DNA from: Actinomycetes bacterium
GTDB taxonomy: Bacteria; Actinomycetota; Acidimicrobiia; Acidimicrobiales; RAAP-2
Direction of reading: 5' to 3'
NCBI GenBank assembly: GCA_021826255.1
Contig: JAKBAZ010000001.1
Coordinates: 1-39,116, forward strand
DNA: 39,116 bases
Positions 31,178-39,069 of the stretch are shown in pieces. Position 1 is the first letter of the stretch; every line of letters begins with the position of its first letter. Position numbers and translations under genes: made by a program. The notes below the pieces were generated by a model. The model did not search any database. It was not told the origin of the DNA and saw only the letters and a list, made by a program, of their open reading frames with translations.

Positions 31178-32595
31178 ACGCTCGCACAACGGCCCAACGA
31201 GTGCGCCGGGGCGAGATTTCCGCCGTTTCCGTCCTCGAGGACAGTCTGGCTCGCATCCACGCCGAGAATCCCCGCCTCAACGCCTTCTTGAGACTGGACG
31301 AAGAGGGGGCTAGAGCGGCCGCGGAGCGAGTCGACGCCCTCGTGGCCGCGGGAGATGACCCCGGCCCCCTCGCTGGAGTTCCGATCGCTCTCAAAGACAA
31401 CTTGTGTCAACGAGGCGTGGTGACGACCTGCGCGTCACGCATTCTCGGAGAGTGGCGACCGCCCTACACCGCGACGGTCGTCGAGCGGCTCGCTGGCGCC
31501 GGCGCCCTGCTCGTGGGTAAGACCAATTTGGACGAGTTCGCCATGGGGTCGTCGACGGAGAATTCGGCGTACGGTCCCACGCTGAATCCCCGAGATCTCT
31601 CCCGCGTCCCGGGTGGATCCTCGGGGGGGTCGGCCGCCGCGGTCGCCGCCGACTTCACGCCCGTCGCCCTGGGGTCCGATACCGGAGGCTCCATTCGTCA
31701 GCCCGCCTCCTTCTGCGGAGTGGTGGGCCTCAAGCCAACCTACGGCCTCGTCTCGCGATTTGGCCTCGTTGCCTTCGCTTCATCGCTCGATCAAATCGGA
31801 CCCTTCTCCACGACGGTGGAAGACGCCGCCTTGACTCTCGAAGTCATTGGCGGCCACGATCCTCGCGACTCGACGTCATTGCGCGTTGGCGCTCCGCAAC
31901 TCGTCGCTCACGTCGACGACGGAGTCGCGGGTCGCCGCGTCGGTCTCGTCCGGGAGCTTTTTGAGGGAGCGGACGCCGAGGTCGTGGCGGCGGTCCACAC
32001 GGCGGCGGAGGTCCTTCGCGCCGCGGGGGCGGACGTGGTCGACCTCTCCATCCCCGAGCTGTCCCTTGGACTCTCGGCCTACTACATCATCGCTCCGGCC
32101 GAGGCCTCGTCGAATTTGGCCCGCTTCGACGGGGTCCGTTTCGGACATCGCGTGTCGGGCGAGGACGTGACCGCGATGATGGAGGCGACGCGGACGTTCG
32201 GGTTCGGTGACGAAGTCAAACGGCGCATCATGCTCGGAACCTACGCGTTGTCGGCGGGGTACTACGACGCCTACTACGGTCAGGCCCTCAAAGTACGTAC
32301 TCTCATGATTGACGCCTTCGCCCGGGCGTATCAGCACGTCGACCTGCTGCTCGGCGCCACCGCGCCCACGGTGGCGTTTCCCTTTGGAGCTAAGTCGCAC
32401 GACCCCATGACGATGTACCTGAACGACGTGTTCACCATTCCCACCAACTTGGTTGGCCACCCCGCCATTTCGGTGCCGTTCGCGACGGGTGAGGGCGGAC
32501 TCCCGGTCGGGGTGCAACTTCTGGGTCCGGGAATGTCAGAGTCGGTGATGCTCGCGGGGGCTCGCATTCTCGAACGTGATCGGGAGGGATTATGA
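31174..32595 (+). CDS. gatA: Asp/Glu-tRNA amidotransferase subunit A (amidase)
   Basis: A 473-residue amidase-signature protein that releases ammonia from glutamine for the GatB reaction. The Ser-cisSer-Lys triad is complete: the Lys in VPIALKDNLC, the cis-Ser in VPGGSSGGSAAAV and the nucleophilic Ser in LGSDTGGSIRQPA. DEFAMGSSTENSAYGP is a GatA-specific segment that separates it from general amidases. The GTG start overlaps gatC and the stop overlaps gatB, so the three subunits are translationally coupled. Confidence 0.95.
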   Translation: MNARTTAQRVRRGEISAVSVLEDSLARIHAENPRLNAFLRLDEEGARAAAERVDALVAAGDDPGPLAGVPIALKDNLCQRGVVTTCASRILGEWRPPYTATVVERLAGAGALLVGKTNLDEFAMGSSTENSAYGPTLNPRDLSRVPGGSSGGSAAAVAADFTPVALGSDTGGSIRQPASFCGVVGLKPTYGLVSRFGLVAFASSLDQIGPFSTTVEDAALTLEVIGGHDPRDSTSLRVGAPQLVAHVDDGVAGRRVGLVRELFEGADAEVVAAVHTAAEVLRAAGADVVDLSIPELSLGLSAYYIIAPAEASSNLARFDGVRFGHRVSGEDVTAMMEATRTFGFGDEVKRRIMLGTYALSAGYYDAYYGQALKVRTLMIDAFARAYQHVDLLLGATAPTVAFPFGAKSHDPMTMYLNDVFTIPTNLVGHPAISVPFATGEGGLPVGVQLLGPGMSESVMLAGARILERDREGL

Positions 32596-34022
32596 GTCTG
32601 CCTGACGGTTGGGAACTCGTCGTGGGACTCGAAGTGCACACCGAGTTGCTGACGGCGTCCAAGTTGTTCTGCGGGTGCGAGAACCGGTTCGGTGAAGAGC
32701 CCAATACTCACGTCTGTCCGGTGTGTCTCGGACTGCCGGGGTCACTCCCCGTGCTGAACCGCCAGGCGGTGGAGCTGGCGATGCGCATCGGCGCTGCACT
32801 GCACTGCACCATCGCTCCTTCGACGTTTCACCGCAAGAACTACTTCTATCCGGACCAGTCGAAGGACTACCAGATCTCCCAGTACGACCTGCCTATCAAC
32901 TCTCGGGGCTACCTCGATCTGCCCGACGGGAGCCGAATCGGGATAGAACGCGCCCACCTCGAAGAGGACACCGGAAAGACGACCCACCTCTCGAGTGGGG
33001 GGCGCCTCCAGGGCGCCGAGCGTTCCCTGGTTGACTACAACCGATGCGGTGTGCCGCTCGTCGAAATCGTCTCGGCTCCTGACATTCGCTCGTCGGCGCA
33101 GGCGAGGGCCTACGCCAGTGAACTGCGCAGCGTGCTCATCGCGACCGGTGCCTCCGATGGACGCCTCGAAGAGGGTTCGATTCGCTTCGACGCCAACGTG
33201 TCGGTGCGTCGAGCGGGCGAACCCTTCGGTACGCGGTGCGAGATTAAGAATCTGAACTCCTTGCGGAGCCTCCAACGCGCCATTGATTACGAGGCGCAGC
33301 GTCAGATTGACCTCATCGAGTCGGGTGGAGTCGTGCGTCAAGAGACTCGCCACTGGGATGAGGGACTGGGCGAGACGTCGACCCTGAGGGTGAAAGAGGA
33401 CGCCGAGGACTACCGGTACTTTCGTGACCCCGACCTCGTCGACCTCGCGCCGGAGCCGGCGTGGGTGGATGAGGTACGTCACCGCTTGCCCCCCATGCCC
33501 TCCGAACGTCGCTCGGCCCTGGGAGCTCTTTTGAGCTCGCCGACGAGTGCGCAGTTGGATGCGGTGGAGGCGGTGGTCGAACTCGGTATCGAGCGTTTCG
33601 TTCACGCTGTCGCGCGAGAGAACGGAGATGTCGTTATCGCCCTCTCGCGCGCCGCCAACGAACTCGCGAGTGCAGTTGACGAGGTCGATCGCCTGGCCGA
33701 GCACAGCTTCGTGACGGTGGTCGACATGGAGGCGTCGGGGGAGGTCTCGGCGACCCAGGCGAAGGCCCTCCTCGCGGGCCTCTTGGCGGGTGAAGACTCA
33801 GATCCACGCAGCCTGGCCAGGGCGAAGGGCTTCGAGAAGATGGACCAGTCGGCGTTATCGACTCTGGTGGAGGAGCTCATCGGGGCCCACCCCGATGAGT
33901 GGTCGCGCTATCGCGGCGGCGACGAGAAATTGGCCCAGTTCTTCATTGGACAAGTGATGCGACGCACCAAGGGGCAAGCGAACGGTAAGACGGTCATCGA
34001 AGAGTTGAACGCGCGCCGATAG
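32592..34022 (+). CDS. gatB: Asp/Glu-tRNA amidotransferase subunit B
   Basis: A 476-residue protein of full length. It opens with VVGLEVHTELLTASKLFCGC and THVCPVCLGLPGSLPV, giving the four zinc-binding cysteines, then RKNYFYPDQSKDYQISQYD, the GatB kinase-site signature. The C-terminal YqeY-like tail (VEELIGAHPDEWSRYRGGDEKLAQFFIGQVMRRTKGQANG) binds the tRNA. It phosphorylates the misacylated aminoacyl group and transfers ammonia to it. The ATG overlaps the gatA stop (ATGA). ilvD follows after 29 bases with its own promoter. Confidence 0.96.
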   Translation: MSLPDGWELVVGLEVHTELLTASKLFCGCENRFGEEPNTHVCPVCLGLPGSLPVLNRQAVELAMRIGAALHCTIAPSTFHRKNYFYPDQSKDYQISQYDLPINSRGYLDLPDGSRIGIERAHLEEDTGKTTHLSSGGRLQGAERSLVDYNRCGVPLVEIVSAPDIRSSAQARAYASELRSVLIATGASDGRLEEGSIRFDANVSVRRAGEPFGTRCEIKNLNSLRSLQRAIDYEAQRQIDLIESGGVVRQETRHWDEGLGETSTLRVKEDAEDYRYFRDPDLVDLAPEPAWVDEVRHRLPPMPSERRSALGALLSSPTSAQLDAVEAVVELGIERFVHAVARENGDVVIALSRAANELASAVDEVDRLAEHSFVTVVDMEASGEVSATQAKALLAGLLAGEDSDPRSLARAKGFEKMDQSALSTLVEELIGAHPDEWSRYRGGDEKLAQFFIGQVMRRTKGQANGKTVIEELNARR

Positions 34023-34039
34023 GGCAATCGAGCCCGTCG

Positions 34040-34045
34040 TAGACT
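34040..34045 (+). promoter_or_regulatory. Leaderless-type -10 box of ilvD
   Basis: TAGACT ends exactly 6 bases before ATG 34052. There is no ribosome site, and the box lies in the 29-base gap after gatB. Confidence 0.55.
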
Positions 34046-34051
34046 CGTTCT

Positions 34052-35731
34052 ATGTCGACTCACCCCACGCCTCGCAGCACCGACGTCACTCTCGGAGCAC
34101 ACCGCGCTCCGGCGCGCGCCATGTTACGCGCGATGGGGCTCGGCGACGAGGACATGAAGAAGCCTCAGATTGGCGTGGCCTCGAGTTGGAACGAAGTGAC
34201 TCCTTGCAACATGCCACTCGACCGATTGGCCAAGCGCGCGAAGGCCGCCGTGCGCGACCACGGTGGGGTCCCGTTCGAATTTGTGACTATCGCCGTCTCC
34301 GACGGAATCTCCATGGGACACGAGGGCATGCACGCCTCTCTGGTCTCGAGAGAGGTCATTGCTGACTCGGTGGAGACGGTCATGCACGCCGAACGCTTCG
34401 ACGCCATGGTGACCTTTGCCGGGTGTGACAAGTCCCTACCCGGGATGCTCATGGCGGCCGCCCGACTGGACCTACCCGCCGTGTTTGTCTACGGCGGTTC
34501 CATCATGCCGGGTCATCACGACGGGCGAGCGCTCGACATCACTTCGGTCTTTGAGGCGGTAGGCGCTCACGCGGTGGGCGCCATCGATGACCAGGAACTT
34601 CGAGCCATTGAGTGTGCGGCGTGCCCCGGGGAGGGCAGCTGCGCCGGCATGTTCACCGCGAACACCATGGCGAGCGTTGGCGAGGCCCTCGGGATGAGTC
34701 TGCTCGGATCAGCGTCGGCACCGGCCATTGACGGACGACGAGACGACTACGCCTACCGTTCGGGTCAGGCGGTTCTCGACCTGCTCGACCGAGGTATTAC
34801 CGCTCGCGACATCATCACAAAGAAGGCGTTAGAGAACGCGATTGCCGTGGTGATGGCCCTCGGAGGTTCGACCAATGCGGTACTGCACCTTCTCGCCATC
34901 GCTCACGAAGCTCGGGTTGACCTGGCTCTCGACGACTTCAACCGCATTGCGCAGCGCGTCCCGCACATCGCCGACACCAAACCGCACGGTAAGTACCACA
35001 TGGTGGACCTCGACGAGGTGGGGGGCGTTCCGGTCGTCTTGGCTCACCTTCTCGAGAAGGGCCTCGTTCACGGCGACGCCCTGACCGTTCACGGAGTGAC
35101 CCTCGAGGACGCTCTCACGGAGTTCGGAGCGCGCGAACCCGACGGGGAGGTTGTTCACCCCGTGGACTCTCCCCTCCACTCGACGGGGGGAATCGCCGTC
35201 TTGACCGGGTCCCTCGCCCCGAGCGGATCGGTGGTGAAGGTCGCGGGAATCGATTCGCTCGCCTTTACCGGTACTGCGCGAGTCTTTGATGGTGAAGCGG
35301 CGGCGATGGACTCGATTTTGGCCGGTGACATCGAGCCCCAGACGGTTCTGGTCATCAGGTTCGAAGGTCCGAAGGCGGGGCCGGGGATGCGCGAAATGCT
35401 CGCCGTGACTGCCGCGTTGAAGGGCGTAGGACTGTGAGCGGACTGCGCTCTCGTGACGGACGGTCGATTCTCGGGCGGGACGCACGGATTCTGCGTCGGT
35501 CACGTCGCCCCCGAAGCCATTGACGGCGGCCCCATCGGACTCGTGCGAGACGGGGACCAGATCGTGATCGACGTCACTCGCCACTCCATTGACCTGCTCG
35601 TGGATGAGGACGAGTTGGCCCGGCGAGCGGGCGAACCGCTGCCCTTCACCCCGCGCTACACCACGGGAGTTCTCGAAAAGTTCGCTCGCCTGGTGCAGCC
35701 GGCCGACACGGGTGCGGTGACCTCGGCCTGA
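34052..35731 (+). pseudogene. ilvD: Dihydroxy-acid dehydratase interrupted by one in-frame TGA
   Basis: One frame encodes a whole IlvD of 559 codons, normal for the enzyme, but codon 462 (35435-35437) is TGA. The first part (461 residues, 34052-35437) ends LAVTAALKGVGL; the next codons read ADCALVTDGRFSGGTHGF, the direct family continuation. At the stop, homologues usually have Gly (GLG..), so GGA to TGA is a one-base change. Fe-S ligands Cys52, Cys125 and Cys197 are upstream of the stop, but the proposed catalytic serine in GRFSGG (codon 474) is downstream, so a terminated product should be inactive. A second start at GTG 35453 is possible but has no clear ribosome site. TGA is a normal stop in neighbouring genes, so the code is not reassigned. 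Nonsense mutation, sequencing error or readthrough remain open. The enzyme acts in Val/Ile synthesis, just before the final transamination. Confidence 0.85.
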
Positions 35732-35759
35732 GGGGTCGCGCGCTCGTCCTCTCGGCGTG

Positions 35760-35765
35760 TAAGGT
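35760..35765 (+). promoter_or_regulatory. -10 box of the ilvBNC attenuator transcript
   Basis: TAAGGT (within TGTAAGGT) ends exactly 6 bases before the leader-peptide GTG at 35772, so the attenuator mRNA would begin with the leader start codon. Confidence 0.6.
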
Positions 35766-35771
35766 GTCGAC

Positions 35772-35819
35772 GTGACAACCGGGCGAATTCTCCTCGTAGT
35801 AGGTGATTGGCCTCGGTAG
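35772..35819 (+). CDS. ilvBNC leader peptide, rich in Ile/Leu/Val
   Basis: GTG to TAG, 15 codons: MTTGRILLVVGDWPR. Five consecutive codons specify Ile-Leu-Leu-Val-Val (35787-35801), the three amino acids made by the operon's pathway. This is the hallmark of ribosome-mediated attenuation: when charged Ile-, Leu- or Val-tRNA is scarce the ribosome stalls here; otherwise it reaches the stop at 35817-35819 and covers the first arm of the antiterminator. The start codon lies 6 bases after a -10 box. Similar short leader peptides precede ilvB in Corynebacterium and Streptomyces relatives. Confidence 0.88.
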   Translation: MTTGRILLVVGDWPR

Positions 35820-35869
35820 TCGCGTCCCGACGCAAGTTACCGAGGCCTCCCGAAAGGGAGGCCTTTTTT
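35809..35869 (+). promoter_or_regulatory. Transcription attenuator: antiterminator and terminator of ilvBNC
   Basis: Antiterminator: GGCCTCGGTA (35809-35818) pairs with TACCGAGGCC (35838-35847), 10 bp. Terminator: AGGCCTCCC (35843-35851), GAAA loop, GGGAGGCCT (35856-35864), with six T at 35864-35869. The two helices share AGGCC (35843-35847), so they are mutually exclusive. A small hairpin, GCGTC-CC-GACGC (35822-35833), lies in the antiterminator loop and may pause polymerase. The 5' arm overlaps the end of the leader peptide, so its availability depends on ribosome position. Confidence 0.9.
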
Positions 35870-35913
35870 GTTATGAATCACTGTTGGAGCACCCGAAAGA
35901 TCCGAGGACGAGC

Positions 35914-37626
35914 GTGAAAATCACCGGAGCACAAGCCCTGATTAAGAGCCTGGAGCACGAAGGGGTCGAGGTCATCTTCGGTCTGCCCGGCGGGGCGATC
36001 CTTCCCGTCTACGACCCGCTGCTCGACTCGACCATTCGTCACGTGCTCGTTCGCCACGAACAGGGTGCCGGGCACATGGCCGAGGGGTACGCCCTCGCCA
36101 CGGGTCGCCCCGGGGTGGCCATGGTGACGTCGGGACCCGGGGCGACCAATATCGTCACGGCGATCTCGAACGCCCACATGGACTCGACTCCCATTGTGAT
36201 CATCACCGGACAGGTCGCGTCGGCCGCCATCGGAACGGACGCCTTTCAAGAGTGCGACATCACCGGTATCACGATGGGGATTACCAAGCACAACTTCCTC
36301 GTGCGCGACGTCCAGGACATTCCACGAGCCGTCGCGGCGGCCTTTCACATCGCGACGACGGGGCGTCCGGGACCGGTTCTCGTCGATCTCCCAAAAGATC
36401 TCGCCCAGTCCATGATGGAGTGGTGGTACCCGAGCACCCTGGAGGAGTTGGACCTGCCGGGCTACCAACCCACGGTCGCGGCGGCACCCTCACTCATCGA
36501 GGCTGCTGAAGCCCTCATTCGCGACTCTCATCGTCCCGTGCTCTACACCGGGGGAGGCGCGCTGAAGTCCGAAGCGTGGGACGAACTCCTCGCCTTCGCC
36601 GAGCGTACCCAGATTCCGGTCGTGACGACGCTGATGGCCCGGGGCGTCTTTCCGGACTCGCACCCGCTCAACCTGGGGATGCCCGGCATGCACGGGGTGT
36701 ACGCGGCCGTCACGGCGCTCCAGCGCGCGGACCTGCTGATCACCCTCGGCGCACGGTTCGACGACCGCGTGACCGGCAAGGTTTCCGCGTTCGCCCCCGA
36801 CGCCAAGGTCATTCACGTCGATATCGACTCAGCTGAACACCACAAGGTGAGACGGGCCGACGTGGCGATCCGCTCCGATGTTCGTACGGTCCTGCGCGCG
36901 TGGGAGTCTGATCGGGTCACGCCGGCCAACCTCGACGACTGGTGGTCGCAGATCAACGAGTGGCGAGAGCGTTACCCGCTCGTCTACGACCCGCCGACCG
37001 AGGAAGGGCCGCTTCGACCCCAGGCCGTGATTGAGGCCATCGCCCAGTCATCACCGGAGGGCACGATCGTGACCTCGGGCGTGGGCCAGCACCAGATGTG
37101 GGCCAGCCAATTTTGGCCCTTCGAGGAACCCCGGACGTGGATCAACTCCGGGGGGGCGGGCACTATGGGCTTCGGCGTCCCGGCCGCCATCGGAGCGAAG
37201 GCTGGTCGACCCGATCGCACGGTGTGGTGCATCGACGGAGACGGCTGCTTCCAGATGACCGCCCAGGAGCTCGTTACGGCTCGCGCTGAAGGTATCCCCA
37301 TCAAGGTCGCCATTTTGAACAACGCCTATCTCGGCATGGTGCGACAGTGGCAGGAGATGTTCTACGAGGAGCGCTACAGCGAGGTGTACCTCTCTCCGGA
37401 CCTGCCCGATTACGTGAAGTGGGCTGAGGCGATGGGATGCGTGGGGTTGCGAGCGACAAATCTCGCGGAGATGCGCGCGGCCATCGATAAGGCCAACTCC
37501 ATCCACGACGTGCCGGTCGTCATCGATTTTCGCACCGACTCCTCGGAGAAGGTCTTTCCGATGGTGGCCGCGGGCGCGAGCAACGACGACATCATGGTCC
37601 ACCCTCTGCAAAGGAGCGCTCAGTGA
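35914..37626 (+). CDS. ilvB: Acetolactate synthase large subunit
   Basis: A 570-residue ThDP enzyme that condenses pyruvate with pyruvate or 2-oxobutyrate, the first shared step of Val, Leu and Ile synthesis. GTG 35914 follows GAGGA at normal spacing and starts after the terminator; the frame back to 35803 runs through the attenuator and is not coding. GLPGGAILPVYDPL and the catalytic glutamate in VRHEQGAGHMAEGYA are near the N-terminus. The FAD and regulatory region and the ThDP/Mg motif (GDGCFQMTAQELVTA, then NNAYLGMVRQWQ) follow. It overlaps ilvN by 4 bases, as expected for subunits made in fixed ratio. Confidence 0.96.
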   Translation: MKITGAQALIKSLEHEGVEVIFGLPGGAILPVYDPLLDSTIRHVLVRHEQGAGHMAEGYALATGRPGVAMVTSGPGATNIVTAISNAHMDSTPIVIITGQVASAAIGTDAFQECDITGITMGITKHNFLVRDVQDIPRAVAAAFHIATTGRPGPVLVDLPKDLAQSMMEWWYPSTLEELDLPGYQPTVAAAPSLIEAAEALIRDSHRPVLYTGGGALKSEAWDELLAFAERTQIPVVTTLMARGVFPDSHPLNLGMPGMHGVYAAVTALQRADLLITLGARFDDRVTGKVSAFAPDAKVIHVDIDSAEHHKVRRADVAIRSDVRTVLRAWESDRVTPANLDDWWSQINEWRERYPLVYDPPTEEGPLRPQAVIEAIAQSSPEGTIVTSGVGQHQMWASQFWPFEEPRTWINSGGAGTMGFGVPAAIGAKAGRPDRTVWCIDGDGCFQMTAQELVTARAEGIPIKVAILNNAYLGMVRQWQEMFYEERYSEVYLSPDLPDYVKWAEAMGCVGLRATNLAEMRAAIDKANSIHDVPVVIDFRTDSSEKVFPMVAAGASNDDIMVHPLQRSAQ

Positions 37627-38165
37627 ACACCCCCGAACCGTTCCTCGGCGACGTTGCCCACTCTCCGGTTCGTCACCACATCTTGTCGGTGATGGTGGAG
37701 AACAAGTCGGGAGTCCTGGCCCGGGTCGCCGGCCTCTTCGCTCGACGAGGATTCAACATCTTTTCCCTCGCCGTGGCCCCGGCCGAAACGTCGGCGCGCT
37801 TTTCTCGCATCACGATTGTGGTGGACGCCGAGTCCGCACCGCTGGAGCAGGTCGTGGGTCAGTTGAGCAAGTTGGTGAACGTGGTCTCCATCTCCGATCT
37901 CGCCCCGAAGGACGCCATTGAGCGCGAGTTGATGCTCGCCACCATTCGAACCAATGTCGACGATCGCACCGGGCTCTTGGATGTGGTGGGAAGTTCGGGG
38001 GCGGCCATCGTGGACGTCGACTCTCATTCGGTGACCTTGATGCTGGCGGGCACCCCCGCCGCCTGTGACGCCCTGGAGCGAGAGCTCGATAACTACGAGA
38101 CCTTGGAGTTGCACCGGACCGGTCGCGTCGCACTCCCTAGACTGGGCAAGAGGGCTTCGGCCTGA
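37623..38165 (+). CDS. ilvN: Acetolactate synthase small (regulatory) subunit
   Basis: A 180-residue protein, starting at a GTG that overlaps the ilvB TGA. The N-terminal ACT domain (HHILSVMVENKSGVLARVAGLFARRGFNIFSLAV) binds valine for feedback inhibition, and the C-terminal domain (RELMLATIRTNVDDRTGLLDVV) contacts IlvB and boosts its activity. The length is slightly above the usual 160-175. It is intact, unlike the ilvD and ilvC genes on either side of ilvBN. Confidence 0.94.
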   Translation: MNTPEPFLGDVAHSPVRHHILSVMVENKSGVLARVAGLFARRGFNIFSLAVAPAETSARFSRITIVVDAESAPLEQVVGQLSKLVNVVSISDLAPKDAIERELMLATIRTNVDDRTGLLDVVGSSGAAIVDVDSHSVTLMLAGTPAACDALERELDNYETLELHRTGRVALPRLGKRASA

Positions 38166-38196
38166 ACCCCGATTTTTCAGTGAGGACATCCCGACC

Positions 38197-39069
38197 ATGA
38201 CGACCATGTACTACGAGGCCGACGCCACTCCCGACGTTCTGAAGGGGCGCAAGATTGCCATTTTGGGCTACGGCTCACAGGGTCACGCCCACGCCCTCAA
38301 CCTGCACGATTCGGGCTTTGACGTCGTGGTCGGGCTTCGTCCCGACTCCTCCTCGGTCACGAAGGCCGAAGAGGCGGGTCTTACCGTGTTGTCCATCGAA
38401 GAGGCCGCCGAGCAAGCGGACTTCATCATGCTGCTCACTCCCGACACGGAGCAGAAGCGGATGTACGAAGAGTCCATCGCGCCCTACCTCAGTGCGGGTA
38501 AGGTCCTGGCCTTCGCGCACGGATTCAATATTCGATTCGACCGCATCACCCCGCCGGCGGACGTGGACGTTGTCATGATCGCCCCGAAGGGACCCGGCCA
38601 CTTGGTCCGACGCACCTTCGTCGAAGGGGGTGGTGTCCCGTCGCTTATCGCTGTTCACCAGGACGCCTCGGGTCGTGCTCACGACCTGGCTCTCGCCTAC
38701 GCGCAGGGCATCGGATCGACTCGGGCCGGAGTACTCGACACGACCTTCACCGAGGAGACCGAAACCGACCTCTTCGGTGAGCAGGCGGTCCTGTGCGGTG
38801 GAGTGACCGAACTCGTGCGCGCGGGGTACGAGACCCTCGTTGAGGCGGGGTACCAACCCGAGTCGGCCTACTTCGAGTGCCTCCACGAGCTCAAGCTCAT
38901 TGTGGACTTGATGTACGAAGAAGGCATCACGGGAATGCGGTACTCCATCTCGGACACTGCGGAGTACGGCGACCTCACTCGGGGCCCGCGCATCATTACC
39001 CCGGCGGTCAAGGCGGAGATGAAGAAGGTTCTCACCGAGATCCAAGACGGCACCTTCGCCGCAGAGTGA
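38197..39069 (+). CDS. ilvC: Ketol-acid reductoisomerase, ended early by in-frame TGA
   Basis: A 290-residue product; class I enzymes usually have about 330-340 residues. The ATG at 38197 is preferred (GAGGA upstream); the frame back to 38065 is within ilvN. The NADPH motif LGYGSQGHAHALNLHDSG, the Mg-binding DTTFTEETETDLFGEQ and ECLHELKLIVDLMYEEG, and SISDTAEYGD are all present, so the active site is complete. The sequence ends FAAE then TGA, where homologues continue with Trp (FAxEWI..). Past the TGA the frame reads IQEKEIGRPRYP, then TAG (39106-39108), then LR, matching the family C-terminus. So the natural gene probably extends past the window, with two nonsense codons in its last 50 bases here. 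They may be real or may reflect poor sequence near the contig end. Confidence 0.9.
   Translation: MTTMYYEADATPDVLKGRKIAILGYGSQGHAHALNLHDSGFDVVVGLRPDSSSVTKAEEAGLTVLSIEEAAEQADFIMLLTPDTEQKRMYEESIAPYLSAGKVLAFAHGFNIRFDRITPPADVDVVMIAPKGPGHLVRRTFVEGGGVPSLIAVHQDASGRAHDLALAYAQGIGSTRAGVLDTTFTEETETDLFGEQAVLCGGVTELVRAGYETLVEAGYQPESAYFECLHELKLIVDLMYEEGITGMRYSISDTAEYGDLTRGPRIITPAVKAEMKKVLTEIQDGTFAAE

Noticed and set aside
35435..35480. TGA in ilvD as a selenocysteine codon
   Set aside because: The position is normally Gly rather than Cys, no convincing SECIS-like hairpin follows, and no selenocysteine genes are visible.
35803..35913. Longer N-terminus for IlvB starting at 35803
   Set aside because: The frame passes through the attenuator hairpins and the T-run; the GTG at 35914 has a ribosome site and matches the family start.
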